Shown one piece after another: positions 1-9,720 of a stretch of 33,258 bases of DNA. Within the stretch, counting starts at the first letter, position 1. The number at the start of each line of letters is the position of its first letter. The notes under the pieces are model-generated. The model ran no database searches. It saw nothing but the letters and a program-made list of their open reading frames with translations, and was not told the origin of the DNA. Source of the DNA: Chara braunii (Eukaryota; Streptophyta; Charophyceae; Charales; Characeae); contig BFEA01000550.1 in NCBI GenBank assembly GCA_003427395.1, positions 77,017-110,274 on the forward strand, given 5' to 3'. Position numbers and translations under genes: made by a program.

Positions 1-640
1 TGTGTAGCTCGTTCGGTGTGCGCAAGGTGGCTAAGTTCACAAAATTGTTATACGAGCAGGCCACTTTGGGGAGATGCTCGTCCCAATTGACCTGGTGTGG
101 TTGAATGTACATGCAGAGCACTTGCATAGCAGCTTGTTCATCTATTCGGTCTGCACATTAGTCTCGTTAGCCTCAATCCGTAGACTTTCATCAGTGCACG
201 CCCGTGAACCTAGTGTCTCTATCACTAACGATAGTCAAAGGGTGCCCGTAGTCTTTAAACCAGTCATTCAATAACTCCCTAATGACCAAGTCGGTCTTCG
301 CCTCAGAGTGTAAAAAAATAGAAACAACAAATTAACTTAATCTATCAACGACGACCATCACTTGATTCTTACCGTTTCTATAAAGTCTATAGATACGGAG
401 TCTCCAGTACCAGACGAGATAGGAAACAGTCTCAACAGTCCAAGGGGAGGTTGCGTGGAACTCTTGTTCTGCCGAAAAACTTTGCAGCCTTGAACGTACG
501 CTACACAATCATGCTTCATTCCAACCCACATGAAGGACCGCAGAAGGTTAGCATGAGTCTTCCTCCAACCGAAATGACCCTCAGTGTCATGACATTCCCC
601 TAAGATCAAACTGCAGACTTCCTCATTGTTTGAAATGCAC
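1..640 (-). pseudogene. Gypsy-I integrase, decayed and running off the window
   Basis: This is the integrase of a Ty3/gypsy retrotransposon, which joins element cDNA to the chromosome. Around 460-600 there is an H-H-C-C zinc-binding region, with His-x5-His followed by a Cys; the expected final Cys is Phe in CKVFRQNK. Next come the VSIDFI entry to the catalytic core, a VVVDRLS segment (first catalytic Asp) near 340-357, and IVSDRDTRFTG (second Asp) near 190-225. The NETNVQTE motif, with the catalytic Glu, lies in another frame. After it the reading returns to the MNKLL and NWDEHLPKVACSYNN region. At least two frameshifts and several stops rule out function. It is the 3'-most part of the minus-strand element that also supplies the RNase H next door. 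The C-terminal end lies outside the window. Confidence 0.85.
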
Positions 641-650
641 AGCCTATCCT

Positions 651-1211
651 TCACATCCATCTTTTCGCACAACAATCCACTTGTGACTCTATAGTCCGGG
701 ACTTCGTCAACAAATCGCTATAGATTGGATCATCAACGTACACAACTCTAATTTTCTGTAGCAGTCTAGCGACGATGTCATACTCAATGGCGCCGAAAAA
801 ATCTGCACGGCTACTTAGCACATAAGTGACGACGTCATACTTTCCCTTTACATGCTTCAGTTCTAAATCAAATTGATATATCACCCCAGCCCACATAGTC
901 AACTTAGGGGTCATCCTGGCCTGGGTTTTCAGCCATCTCAAGGTCTCGTGATCAAAATAGACCTTGAAGCGTCTCCCTACGAGGTAGCGTCGCCAATGGT
1001 TCAATCATTCTCTAAATGCGAACAACTATCGCTCGTACGTCGAAGCAACGACCTCCTCACTAGGCAACCTACAAGACATAAATTTTAAGGGCCGATATTC
1101 ATCTCCATGGTTTTGTTGGAGTACAACACTGATTCCGTATTGGCTAGTGTCCGTTGTGACGATAAAAGGAAGTGATGGGTCTGCAATTTTCAAGACCGGA
1201 TACTCGATCAA
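651..1211 (-). pseudogene. Gypsy-I RNase H domain
   Basis: RNase H of the gypsy polyprotein degrades the RNA strand during reverse transcription. Visible in order are VLKIADPSLPFIVTTDTSQY (first catalytic Asp in TTDTSQYG), the PSEEVVASTYER helix with the catalytic Glu, and then, after a frame change near 1,010, the VYFDHETLRWL segment with the third Asp and the TPKLTMWAG and VKGKYDVV tail. The usual final ADALSRR is TYVLSSR here, so the last catalytic Asp has become Tyr. The domain lies directly between the RT palm and the integrase, the standard gypsy order. The frameshift and the lost Asp mark it as dead. Confidence 0.88.
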
Positions 1212-1224
1212 GGACGTTTTGAGG

Positions 1225-1789
1225 TACAGTCTTTATCCCATTTCCAAATTGTTTCCTTCCTCAGCACCCTACACAATGGTGTAGCAATCGTTATGAAGTT
1301 ACGTACGAACCTTCGGCGGTAGTTGTCCAAACCTAGAAAAAATACCTCAATTCAGTCAACATGTGTGGGGTTGGCCAATCTCTAAATTCCTACTATCCCT
1401 AGTCTTCTGGTCGGACTCCATCTCCATCTAGCACGTGTACCAAATACAACACTTTCCGCTTGACCCATTCACACTTCTTCGGATTCGGTTTGAACTTGGC
1501 GCTACCCAACTTCTCTAATATTTAAACGCAGATGTTGTTGGTGGTCTTATAGCGGCTTACGAAAAACCAAAATGTCATCTCAATACACAACTACAGACTT
1601 ATTAAGCCATTCCTGAAAAAGGTCATTCATGCATCTTTGAAAGGTGACAAGGATGTTTGTTAGACCAAATGGCACGACCACGAACTCGTAGTGGTCGTAG
1701 TGTGTCCTAAAGGTCGTCTCATGTTGGTCTTCGAGTTGTACATCTATCTGGTGGTAGCCCGAATTCAAGTCAATTTTTGGAGTACTTGC
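1225..1789 (-). pseudogene. Gypsy-I reverse transcriptase, palm and thumb half
   Basis: This is the C-terminal part of a gypsy reverse transcriptase. It starts abruptly at PKIDLNSGYHQIDVQ, whose KID holds the first palm Asp, and continues through TTFRTHYDHYEF, PFGLTNILVTFQ and MNDLF. The catalytic box reads Y-stop-DD: a TGA stands where Leu is normal, while both Asp codons remain. Near 1,225-1,345 the thumb and connection region is readable as FLGLDNYRRRFVRNF and LLRKETIWKWDKD-like sequence, with changes. The N-terminal half of this domain is not upstream but 29 kb away at 31,253-31,697, because a block was inserted between the two. Several frame changes occur between 1,230 and 1,560. Confidence 0.9.
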
Positions 1790-1794
1790 AACCC
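1790..1794 (+). repeat. Left target-site duplication AACCC of the 29-kb insertion
   Basis: AACCC precedes TGATTTTC at 1,795. The same five bases follow the GTCA at 31,247. On the minus strand this is GGGTT. Removing the insertion and one copy leaves an open RT frame of the form DLLDRV-AST-PKIDLNSG. Confidence 0.75.
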
Positions 1795-1826
1795 TGATTT
1801 TCTTTTATATTGAGAGAAGAAGATAA

Positions 1827-2634
1827 TGTGAGGATTGTCCCCTCAGGGGGCCTCAGACAACATGCATATGTTCTAGACTGTGGCCCCCGGCAAGCCTCTT
1901 GCCTGCCCTAAGTGCAGGGCCTGAATATCCACAAGAGGCCCTTAGCTTCATTTTTCAGAGTAGGTCTCGAAAAGTTGTTGCACGCCAGTTGGTTGAAGTG
2001 CAACCAGGGCCTCACCCTGGGCTCTTCCAGAAGAAGCAGCTGCGCCAGGCAGTTGAGCCCAGGACGCAGGTGGTTGCGCCCTGGGCACACGCGACATGAG
2101 GCCAACACATCACGAAGTAGCCACGGGCCAACGAGAATGCAGCATCACATCAACCCCACGGGCCAATGCAAACACAACAAACATTCGGAGCTTGGAAAAT
2201 CCTAGGTGTGCCCAACTGTAAAGGGCCCAGGCCCTCAACTGTAGACATGGGCCTGGGCGGAGACACTGGGACCCAACCGGAAGCTACTGGAAACTTCCAC
2301 GGCCAGGCCCAAACAGTCCAACAGCAGCAACCTCTCCCATACAGGGAGTGGGCTGGCCAATGACTTTGTCCTCCACTCTCAAATGAAACAATTCGTGGAA
2401 TCCTTAATTCATCACTTTAAGCTTTACACGAAGGGTGTGTATGTACCAGCTCCTTCTACGTACAACCAAAGGAGAATTTGGTGCATATTTAGTTAGCAAC
2501 TGAAACAATCGTCCTCATCGTTGTAAGATTCGACCACATGGCTGGCCATTTTGGCCTAGGCAGACACTGCAGAAACTCTGTTGTGACACATCGCAAGTAT
2601 CTGCATGTGCGCTGGTTGGCTGGGGCGCGCGCGG
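1827..2634 (+). mobile_element. Left half of a split LTR (same family as the Gypsy-III LTR)
   Basis: This segment aligns with the start of the Gypsy-III LTR at 16,878. Shared landmarks include a CATGCAyATGTT run, CCCTAAGTG followed by GGGCCTGAATAT, GCCAGTTGGTTGA, a TGTAAAGrGCCCArGCCCT stretch and GGAAGCTACT. Its continuation is not at 2,635 but at 30,770, where the second half of the same LTR type resumes. In the Gypsy-III copy the two halves are contiguous, apart from the hAT insertion. A purine-rich run (GAGAGAAGAAGATAA) precedes it and could be a polypurine tract, which would mean that it was once a 3' LTR. The segment includes a 180-bp secondary insertion. Confidence 0.72.
2360..2539. mobile_element. 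Small insertion flanked by a 9-bp direct repeat
   Basis: GGCTGGCCA occurs at 2,351-2,359 and again at 2,540-2,548. The intervening 180 bp is absent from the related LTR near 18,730-18,760. A 9-bp duplication is typical of Mutator-like elements, but the ends share only ATG and CAT, so the family is not established. There is no coding capacity. Confidence 0.45.
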
Positions 2635-3199
2635 TGTCACACACCCACCGTTTCCAAGGCCAGGTTCGGTGCCCTTCCCAAGCCGAGTGCAGTGGGTTGG
2701 TGGACTGGCAGGCTGTCACGCGGATCTTTGGTAGGTATAAAAATCATATAACATACGAGTGCATATAGCAACAGCCTTTGACACTCTCAGTCCTACAGTC
2801 GAGTAGCCAGGGTTATCCCTCCTACCAGCGGTGACACTAGAGTGAGGCGTTGAGGTTTGTCGCCTGCACCTGGCCCCGTATAAAGGTCAAACTCAAGGTC
2901 CCTGGAGTCCCTACTATCCAGGAGTCCTTCAAATAGCCTATAGTGTAACCTGAGTAGTAAGAAGAAATAACTCGACATATCATGCATCACAGAACGAATG
3001 ACACTGAAAGAACAAGAAGACCAAAAACCAGACTCTCAAAGAGCATGACCAGAGACGAGACTGAAGAGTAGCACACAGGGAATGTAGGGAGCAGCCATTG
3101 GAGGTTTGCGGCCACTGACAAGTCATAATAATAATGTCAATAGATACATCGCAGTGGCTAAAAGAAATGAGCCTCAATCGATGATAATAAGTGGTACCC

Positions 3200-3926
3200 C
3201 ATCATGAGTAAGCTCTACTGTCTGGGACCCCGCCTCTGGCACACATTGCTCCGACTCCTGCTCCACATTGACGACCTGGGTTGCAATGGACTCTGGCACC
3301 TAGTAGATGTTCTCAAGAAAATCTGGATAATCAATGTTGCTGATGTAAGCCATGCATCTCGCCATCTCCTTGTCCGCTATACTCCTGGATACAGTTCCTC
3401 GACAAAGGTGATATCACCTATAGCACCGATCAATATCTCAATCCGTCCCTTGTCATCGATGTAAACGTATGAAACCTCCAGGAAACCTTCCTCGTAAAGT
3501 GGCCTCTGAAAAGCCTGCATCGCAAAATCAGCCCCGACCAGGTGATTGAATCCATCTTCAAGGTATGGGACCGATCCTTCCCCTCTCGGGGGTCCAGCAA
3601 CCGCATCAGTCCTAGGCTCGCATGATATATAGAAATCAGTCCCCCTCGAGCAAGTATCGTGCAAGGAGATATTAAGCCCGTCAAGGGGACACCACATGTA
3701 GCGAGTAATCCCTCCAATAGCTCTCCCTGCGAAATATGTAATTTGCAATCCTGTCATAAGTGGTACCCTTCACTCCTTCCATCTCTGCCCAATTTACCGA
3801 GTAGGTAACCACCAGCGTGTGTCTCGAGGTAGGGGACTCATTGGCCTTGATGACAAAGGTCTGGCATCCGACATGTCGATAGCACAACTTATCAACGAGT
3901 TTGCCCTCACTTCGAGGCTGTCTCAC
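3200..3926 (-). pseudogene. Module-type coding remnant inside LTR copy A
   Basis: The minus-strand frames hold protein segments also found in LTR copy B: QTFVIKANESPTSRHTL near 3,830-3,870, VKGTTYDRIANYIF, then GFNHLVGADFAMQAF and EVSYVYIDDKGRIEILIGA near 3,425-3,480. About 100 codons present in copy B between LHVV and the following segment are deleted here. Conservation of protein sequence between the LTRs across frameshifts argues that this was once coding. It resembles the leader modules at 21.6-24.9 kb (Phe/Val-Val-Ile-Arg core, then a Tyr-rich strand). I do not recognise a named family. Confidence 0.55.
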
Positions 3927-3984
3927 GTTGACAAGCCAGATTGGACAATGGTTGCACCCCTGAGAGTATAAACGCTCCCTCCAA

Positions 3985-4280
3985 TACCAGGGCCCGCCTA
4001 AATGGGCCTGGCTGAAGGCAAAAACGACGTCTGGGCCCGCCTGAGTGGACCCGGCTGACCAGCAGCAACTCGATACCTGGCCCGCCTGAATGGGCCCAAC
4101 TGAATCAGCAACTCAATGAAAGGGCCCGCCTGAATGGGCCCAACTAAACAGCAACCAGCAACTCAATGAAAGGGCCCATCTGAACAGCAACCAGCAACTC
4201 GCCTGAAAGCGCCCGGCTGAACAGCAACCAGCAACTCGATGAAAGGGCCCACCTGAAAGGGCTCAGCAACTCGATATAAC
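3985..4280. repeat. Minisatellite block 1, copy A
   Basis: Degenerate tandem units of roughly 45-50 bp, each containing GGGCCCGCCTGAATGGGCCC and CAGCAACTCAATGAAA-like runs. The matching block in the other LTR is at 26,700-26,915. Confidence 0.8.
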
Positions 4281-4317
4281 ACTACCACCCGGAACCGCCG
4301 GTATCATCACGGCGGAG

Positions 4318-4540
4318 GACTGATCAGCAAGGTGTCGACTATTCAGGGATTAATCACAAAATGGCGTATGCACTAAGACTGAATTGAGCAAAATTGTCTG
4401 TGCAGGGACTGATCCGCAAATAACACTTGTGCAAGAAAAATATCGTCTGCAAAGGGGTAGATCACAAATACTGTCTGCACAGGGACTGGACTGCAATTAC
4501 TATCTGTGCAAGGGTTGATCAGCAAGGATCCAAATCAGCG
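4318..4540. repeat. Minisatellite block 2, copy A
   Basis: Degenerate tandem units built on TGTCTGCACAGGGACTG followed by CGCAAATA-type runs. The counterpart is at 26,990-27,215. Confidence 0.7.
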
Positions 4541-4589
4541 GGAGTAGGGCACTCAGCCATGTCCTCGAACTAATCAGATTGGCAAGTTT

Positions 4590-5560
4590 CGTGCTCCCAA
4601 ATCACCACACTAGCAAGGCGCAAGTTCCAGAATCATCTTATCGCCAGGGCGCACACTCCAAAGTCGTCATATCAACAGGGCGTGCTGTCTAGAATCATCC
4701 TATCGGCGGGGCGTGCACTCTAGAATCATTACATCAGCTGGGCGCACACTAAATAAATAATGTCAAGCATAGGCACGCACTAAAATTTTGAGTTCAGGCT
4801 TGGGCGCACACTAGGCCATCAATACCAGGCCTGGGTGCGCCTCAAATCTGCTACACAAAACACGGGCGCACAGCAAAACAGCAACATCGGGCCTGGGCAC
4901 ACACTAAATCAGTGACACCGGACACAGGTGCGCACTAAAACATCAGTGCCAAGCCTGGGCGCGCACTAAATCATCAACAACGAGCTTGGACACGCACTCA
5001 ACTGATAAGTTTGGGCTTGGGCGTGCATCATCAAGTTCAAGCGGGGGTGCGCACTCAAACAACCAGTTTTTGAGACTGGGCGCGCACCAAATCATCAAGT
5101 CCAAGCTGGGGCATGCACTCAAACAGCCAGTTTGACCATGGGCGCGCACCAAATCATTAAGTTCAAGCGGGGGCGTGCACTCTAACAACCAGTTTGAGCC
5201 TCGGCGTGCACCAAATCATCGAGTCCAAGCTGGGGCACGGACTCAAACAGCCAGTTTCGAGGCTGGGAGCACACCAAATCATCAAGTTCAAGCGGGGGAG
5301 CCCGGTCAAACAACCAATTTGAGTGCGGACTCAAACAGCAAGTTTTGAGGCTGGGAACGCACCAAATCATCAAGTTTGAGCGGGGGAGCGCAGTCAAACA
5401 ACCAATTTGAGCATGGGCGCACACCAAATCATCAATTCCAGGCTGGGGCGCGCACTCAAACAGCCAATTTGAGTTTTGGGAGTTTTGGGAGTTTGAGCTT
5501 TGGGCGCATACTCAATCAGCTACGCTGAGCCCGGGCGCGCAGTAAAATATTAATACCAAG
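4590..5560. repeat. Minisatellite block 3, copy A (62-bp higher-order unit)
   Basis: This is a long array of a roughly 30-bp unit, GGGCGCGCACyAAATCATCA plus AGTCCAAGCT. In the best part (5,040-5,210) it forms a 62-bp dimer: successive CACCAAATC motifs start at 5,085, 5,147 and 5,209. The first part, from 4,590 to about 4,800, is a more diverged version with GGGCGTGC and CTAGAATCATC. Peptides such as CAPPLELDDLV on the minus strand are only translated repeat. Confidence 0.88.
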
Positions 5561-5639
5561 CATGGGCACGCGACAACACAACAATATCCCAAACGGAAAA
5601 GATGTTGCCCAATTATTACTAAATACAAGTGGGAACAAT

Positions 5640-5915
5640 AGCCATCGTTACCGTTTCGAGTGCGAACACAGCCCAGCAACACAGTCCACCATTTGCCACA
5701 GTCCGGCATTACCGCAGTCCAACGTTACCGCAATCCAACATTGCCGCAGTCTAGCATTACTGTTCTGAGCGAACACTGAAGGCAGTCCCACATTTACTGC
5801 AGTGCTGCGTTACCTCAGTCCAACATTACCACGTTCAAGCATTGATTGGGAATGCTGAACACGGTCCACAGTGCTGCATTACCGTTCTTAGTGTGAACAC
5901 AGTCTGGTATTACCA
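5640..5915. repeat. Minisatellite block 4, copy A
   Basis: Short tandem units of about 16-18 bp of the form CCGCAGTCCAACATTA, interspersed with GTTCTGAGCGAACACTGA. The counterpart is at 28,140-28,515. Confidence 0.78.
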
Positions 5916-5974
5916 AACAGCAACTGGCAAGCATCCGCTTCAGCGCACAGATCTCGTTCTACAAACTAACGTGT

Positions 5975-6340
5975 AATACTAACTGCACTAGTACACAATC
6001 TCAATTGTGGGCAGAGTCTCAATCCGCGGGCCAGCAAACACTGCCCTGGCGCGCAGTCCCAGCCTGCGGCTAGAGTTCCAATCGGCGAGCCAGCAAACAC
6101 TGCGCTGGTGCACAATCCCAGCCCGAGGCTAGAGTTCTGATCAGTGAGCCAGCAAAACACAGGTGTGCAATCCCAGCCTGTGACTAGAGTTCCAATCAAT
6201 GCTGGTGCACGGCTCCAGTCCACGATCCAGCTAGTACACAGCTCCAATGGGTAGCGTCCCAATGTACGTGCCAGCAAGTAAACAGCCCAGGTGTGCAGCC
6301 CAGGTCTTCGATCCAGCGAAAGCCAGCACTAGTACACAGC
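5975..6340. repeat. Minisatellite block 5, copy A (59-bp unit)
   Basis: CCAGCAAA-anchored units start at 6,031, 6,090 and 6,149, a 59-bp period. Each includes CAATCCCAGCC and CTAGAGTTCCAATC. The counterpart is at 28,600-28,960. Confidence 0.8.
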
Positions 6341-6639
6341 CCCAATCAACAGCCTGGCTCATGAGCAAATCACTAATCGGGACCCACACGGCCCGTAACA
6401 GTGAAAACAAGTGTGGAGAAATCCCGATCTTTCGACAACGCTGGCGGGGTCATGAAAACCCCGATAATCAGCAAACACCTGCAAAGGGGGTTGAATCCCT
6501 ATTGGCTATGGCGCAGGTTGAGGCCCGATAGGCAACGTCGTGCGCAGGGGCTGTGTGGATCCGATGAGCAATGGAGCGCAAGTGGTTGGCTACGAGGCAC
6601 GTATGGAGCGCACAGACACTCAAAGTCATGCACACGGTT

Positions 6640-6945
6640 GTGAGCCGATTCGCACTGAGCGACAGCTTGCACAGGTCCAGATCAGCAATGGTGGGCAGAT
6701 CCCGATCAACTATAATGCGCGCAAGGGTGCACCATTTAAACCAGCAAGAGCACATGGATCCTGATCAGCAATGGCGGGCAGGTCCCGATCAACTACAATG
6801 CACGCACGGGCGCGCCGATTAAACCAGCAAAAGCACATGGATCCGGATCGGCAATGGCAGGTAGATCCCGATCAACTATAAGGCGTGCAAGGGCGCCGAT
6901 TAAACTAGCAAGAGCACATGGATCCAGATCAGCAATGGCGGGTAG
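6640..6945. repeat. Minisatellite block 6, copy A (83-bp unit)
   Basis: Units contain GATCAGCAATGGCGGG, TCCCGATCAACTA and CCAGCAAGAGCACATGGATC. Anchors at 6,741, 6,824 and 6,905 give periods of 83 and 81 bp. The counterpart is at 29,105-29,390. Confidence 0.85.
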
Positions 6946-7293
6946 ATGGGCGTGCAGGCACACAGATATGGGGTTTGAGCGCATGAGCTGGGAAGAGAGA
7001 ATGAGAGGGAGAAAAGACAGAAAAAAAGGAGAAAGGAGGAGTGAGGAGAAGGGAGGATGAGAGGTGGCAGGTGTGAGCTCAAAGTGAGACACCCTGGCCA
7101 CTGCACCCGGCCAAGAGGCTGCCCAAACTCTCCCTTCCCTCTCCCCCTTGCTTGCCTCTATCTTGTTAAGCTTGCTCCCTCTTCTACTCTTCCCAATGAC
7201 TTGGTCTTGGATCCTGCTGCTCCTTGCCGCTCCACCAGAGTTTCTGCACTTCACTCAAGCGTTGCCTGCCTCTCTCGAGTGACATGGCCTCTC

Positions 7294-7300
7294 TTTTATA
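7294..7300 (-). promoter_or_regulatory. TATA box of LTR copy A
   Basis: The minus strand reads CTATAAAAGAGAGGCC, a canonical TATA box, 918 bp inside the LTR from its U3 end and directly downstream of the palindrome array. The equivalent site in the 5' LTR (29,776-29,782) reads CATAAAA. The start of transcription would fall near 7,265-7,270. Confidence 0.6.
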
Positions 7301-7369
7301 GTGGAGAGGCCAGGTGGTCAGGCCCAAGTGCTGCAGTCCCAGAGTTGGGGCCAGGGCTAAAAATAGACC

Positions 7370-7880
7370 AAGCCTGTGCTAAAATTAACACCAGTCCCGA
7401 CCTTGGAATAGTAACAGCCAGTCCCAAGCAGTCGAATAGTCAGTTCCACGCTAAAATTAGCATGGGACTGCTAAATTTAGCACGGGACTGGGGCAGGCCC
7501 AGTCCCAAGCAGTCGAACAGTCGGTCGCGCGCTAAAAATAGTGTGGGAATGTGCTAATTTAGCACGGGAATGGGGCAGGCCCAGTCCCAAGTAGTTGAAC
7601 AGTCAGTCGCACGCTAAAATTAGAGTGGGACTGCGCTAAATTTAGCACAAGACAAGGGCAGGCCCAATCGCAAGTAATCGAACAGTCAGTCCCATGCTAA
7701 AAATAGTGTGGGGCTGTGATAATTTTAGCATGGTTTTGGGGCAGGCCAGTCCCAAGTAGTCAAACAGTCAGTCCCACACTAAAAATAGCGTGGGATTGTG
7801 CTAATTTTAGCATGAGACCGGGGCAAGCCTGACTTTGGGAAACGAAGAGTCAGTCCCGCACTTAAAATAGCACGTGACCC
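7370..7880. repeat. U3 palindrome array, copy A
   Basis: Tandem units carry CAGTCCCAAGTAGTCGAACA, an inverted repeat of the form CCCACGCTA-AAAA-TAGCGTGGG, and a GTGCTAATTTTAGCAC-type palindrome. The array lies just upstream of the TATA box on the minus strand, where an enhancer would be expected. It is more degenerate than the copy at 29,840-30,370. Confidence 0.82.
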
Positions 7881-8218
7881 CTTTTAATTATTTCTAGGGC
7901 CCAGTTATTCATTTACATGGCCATTTGGGGCTGTCCCTTTTCCGACCAAGTTACGCGATCACATTGGTCCGTTTCAAGTGCCACTTGGACCGGACCTTAC
8001 TAATTTGACCCTTGCGATCGTGATGGTCCAGTCCAAAGGGAACGATCAGGCCTCATAAGGGCTGTACCGCCGCACCGTCTTCTCCATAGGTTCGGCCCCA
8101 AGGAATTAACCAACACGCTTGCGCTTGTTTGAGTATAGCCGCGGGCAGCCCTTGGCATAGATTTGACACGCGCGTAGGCTGACTGCGTCAAGTTGACACG
8201 GTGCGTCGGCCTCCGACA

Positions 8219-8245
8219 ACCATACCAAACCCCATTCGTGGGGTC
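8219..8245 (-). promoter_or_regulatory. Weak polypurine-tract candidate of the giant element
   Basis: Directly upstream of the 3' LTR the minus strand reads AATGGGGTTTGGTATGGT. It is G-rich but contains several T residues, so it is a poor polypurine tract. A similar GAAAGGGGTTTGGTATG occurs near 9,480-9,500. It is listed because its position is correct, not because the sequence is convincing. Confidence 0.25.
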
Positions 8246-8264
8246 CTTGCCAGGATCTCGCTGT

Positions 8265-8271
8265 TATAAAA
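8265..8271 (+). promoter_or_regulatory. Antisense TATA box inside the giant element
   Basis: TATAAAA on the plus strand, 47 bp outside LTR copy A and 158 bp before the ATG at 8,429. The sequence between is pyrimidine-rich (CTCGCTTATTCTTGTCATTC), like a plant 5' untranslated region. Confidence 0.45.
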
Positions 8272-8428
8272 CTGATTGCTCGCTTATTCTTGTCATTCGC
8301 TTATGAGCTCTTTCACGCGGGTGCGCAACGCTAACGAGCTTTCGCTACTACCGCCGCTCTCACCGTTCTCTGCTCACTTGTGCTCTCGCTGCACTTACGC
8401 TACCACCACTCAGTAGTTCGCCTTCGCC

Positions 8429-8941
8429 ATGCCGCCGAAGGCGTGCGGATCGGGTGCTGGACGAGGGAGAGGAGGTCGTCAGGGGAAGACGGCCGATCAG
8501 CCAATAGACCTAACGTGTGAGAGGGAGAGGCAAGAAGAGGAGGAGGAAGAAGAAGAGGAGGAGAGATGGGAAGGGGTAAGGCTGCGTCGCCGTCTAGATG
8601 GCTAGCGCAAGCGCACGTCGTCACCGAGAAGGATGGCATACTATGCGTATAAATATGAGCAGCACTACGGTGCCCCACCTCCTCAATTCGAGCCAGCCTC
8701 AAGGGCTTACTTTCCACCATATCCTCCTTCCTCTGTTCAACCTCACCCTCACCAACTTGTTGTCCTTCCGCAGCCACCTCACCCTGCGGCGCCGCCGCCG
8801 CCACGTGCGCCGGATCCACCCGTTGTGCACCAAGCAACACCATCCGATCACCACCTGTGTGTCTCGCCTGCTCTCTTCTTTATCTGCCAAATCAAGTTAT
8901 GTGGATTCATCTGCTACTTAATATACAGAGACGTTACATAA
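8429..8941 (+). pseudogene. Broken ORF, RGG/Glu-rich then Tyr/Pro-rich
   Basis: An ATG at 8,429 opens a frame reading MPPKACGSGAGRGRGGRQGK, then a PIDLT motif, then ten consecutive Glu residues and a basic RLRRRLDG, and stops at TAG 8,603-8,605. The same frame resumes without a shift as MAYYAYKYEQHYGAPPPQF, followed by a long Pro/His-rich stretch, to a stop near 8,941. One stop therefore breaks a frame of about 170 codons. The N-terminus suggests an RNA-binding or nuclear protein with a possible SUMO-interacting core (IDLT), but that is inference. It is antisense to the giant element, between its pol remains and the 3' LTR. Some Tat-type gypsy elements carry extra antisense ORFs at this place. 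I do not recognise the protein. Confidence 0.45.
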
Positions 8942-9720
8942 AATAACACCTATTCATCAGGGTGCTCACCCGCTAGGGCTTGAGTGCTCGCTAAATAAGG
9001 CATGGCCTCTGGTCCGAGCCACCATCAAAATCAAAGAAGGATAAGTCTCATCAGTCCTGCGCAGTGCGACCACCATATGCAAATATCATTTCACGGCTGA
9101 ATCAAATCACAACCGCTCATGCAGCCTTATCTCGTTACCTATCCCGCTTCCTTGCATCATTGAATCAGACTCAATCTTAGGTCAAACCCCTCATTAGGCT
9201 TGGCCTAGCAATCCAAATATTAGTCCCGGCCTATCTCAACATTATCGGAATCAGTCCCAATCTTAGACAAGACCCCTCGTCAGGTCTGCCCTATCTCAAT
9301 CCTGACTTGCACATCTCGACATCATCGAATAAGTCCGACTCAAGCATGCAGACAATCAGCACAACATAATCCTCGTCAGCATCTCAGTCACAGTTCAGCC
9401 ACAGGCGGATATGGGACCAATTATCGAACCTAGGATCATCCTTGTCATCTTGACCAAAGGCTGCCTCATAAGGGGGAAACATACCAAACCCCTTTCTATT
9501 CGTCTGTCGGCTCTATACCGCTCACTGTCGGGTCAGACCAAACCCCGCTGTATTCGTCTGGCTGTAGGGTACCTACAAAATAAAGGTCAGATCATGCCAA
9601 AAGAAAAACAAGAAAACAACCTCCCCTAAAAACCCTTGCCAACACCCCTTCCTCATTCACCCTCAGAGTCTTACCCTTAGGCCTTCTGAGAGTGCCCCTG
9701 GTCACCCTGGTGGGCTCCCT
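8942..9720. other. Noncoding 3' region of the giant element
   Basis: No protein similarity was seen on either strand. The stretch is rich in degenerate repeats of CCCCTCrTyAGGyyTG and CCTATCTCAA between 9,170 and 9,300. Two copies of ACCAAACCCC...TATTCGTCTG lie near 9,480 and 9,535, resembling the sequence beside the LTR at 8,221. Confidence 0.4.

Larger units (their letters stand above)
2635..8218 (-). repeat. 3' LTR of the giant element (copy A)
   Basis: Copy A aligns with 25,187-30,769 over its whole length and in the same orientation. Compared with copy B it lacks about 320 bp near 3,690 and has about 110 extra bp near 3,075-3,190, so the two copies have decayed independently. The minus strand starts TGTCGG and ends GACA. 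From the TATA box the layout is U3 8,218 to about 7,270 and a very long R-U5 of about 4.6 kb made of minisatellites and coding remnants. No duplicated 5-bp flank matches if this copy is treated as a solo LTR, which favours pairing it with copy B. Confidence 0.8.

Noticed and set aside
4590-5560. Possible CRISPR-like array
   Set aside because: The units are contiguous and diverge gradually, with no unique spacers between constant repeats, and the sequence context is eukaryotic.
2635-8218. Copies A and B as a simple segmental duplication
   Set aside because: TG...CA ends, the primer-binding site next to copy B, and gag-pol remains in the matching orientation between them fit an LTR pair better. 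This is not fully excluded, because the polypurine tract is weak and the flanking duplication imperfect.
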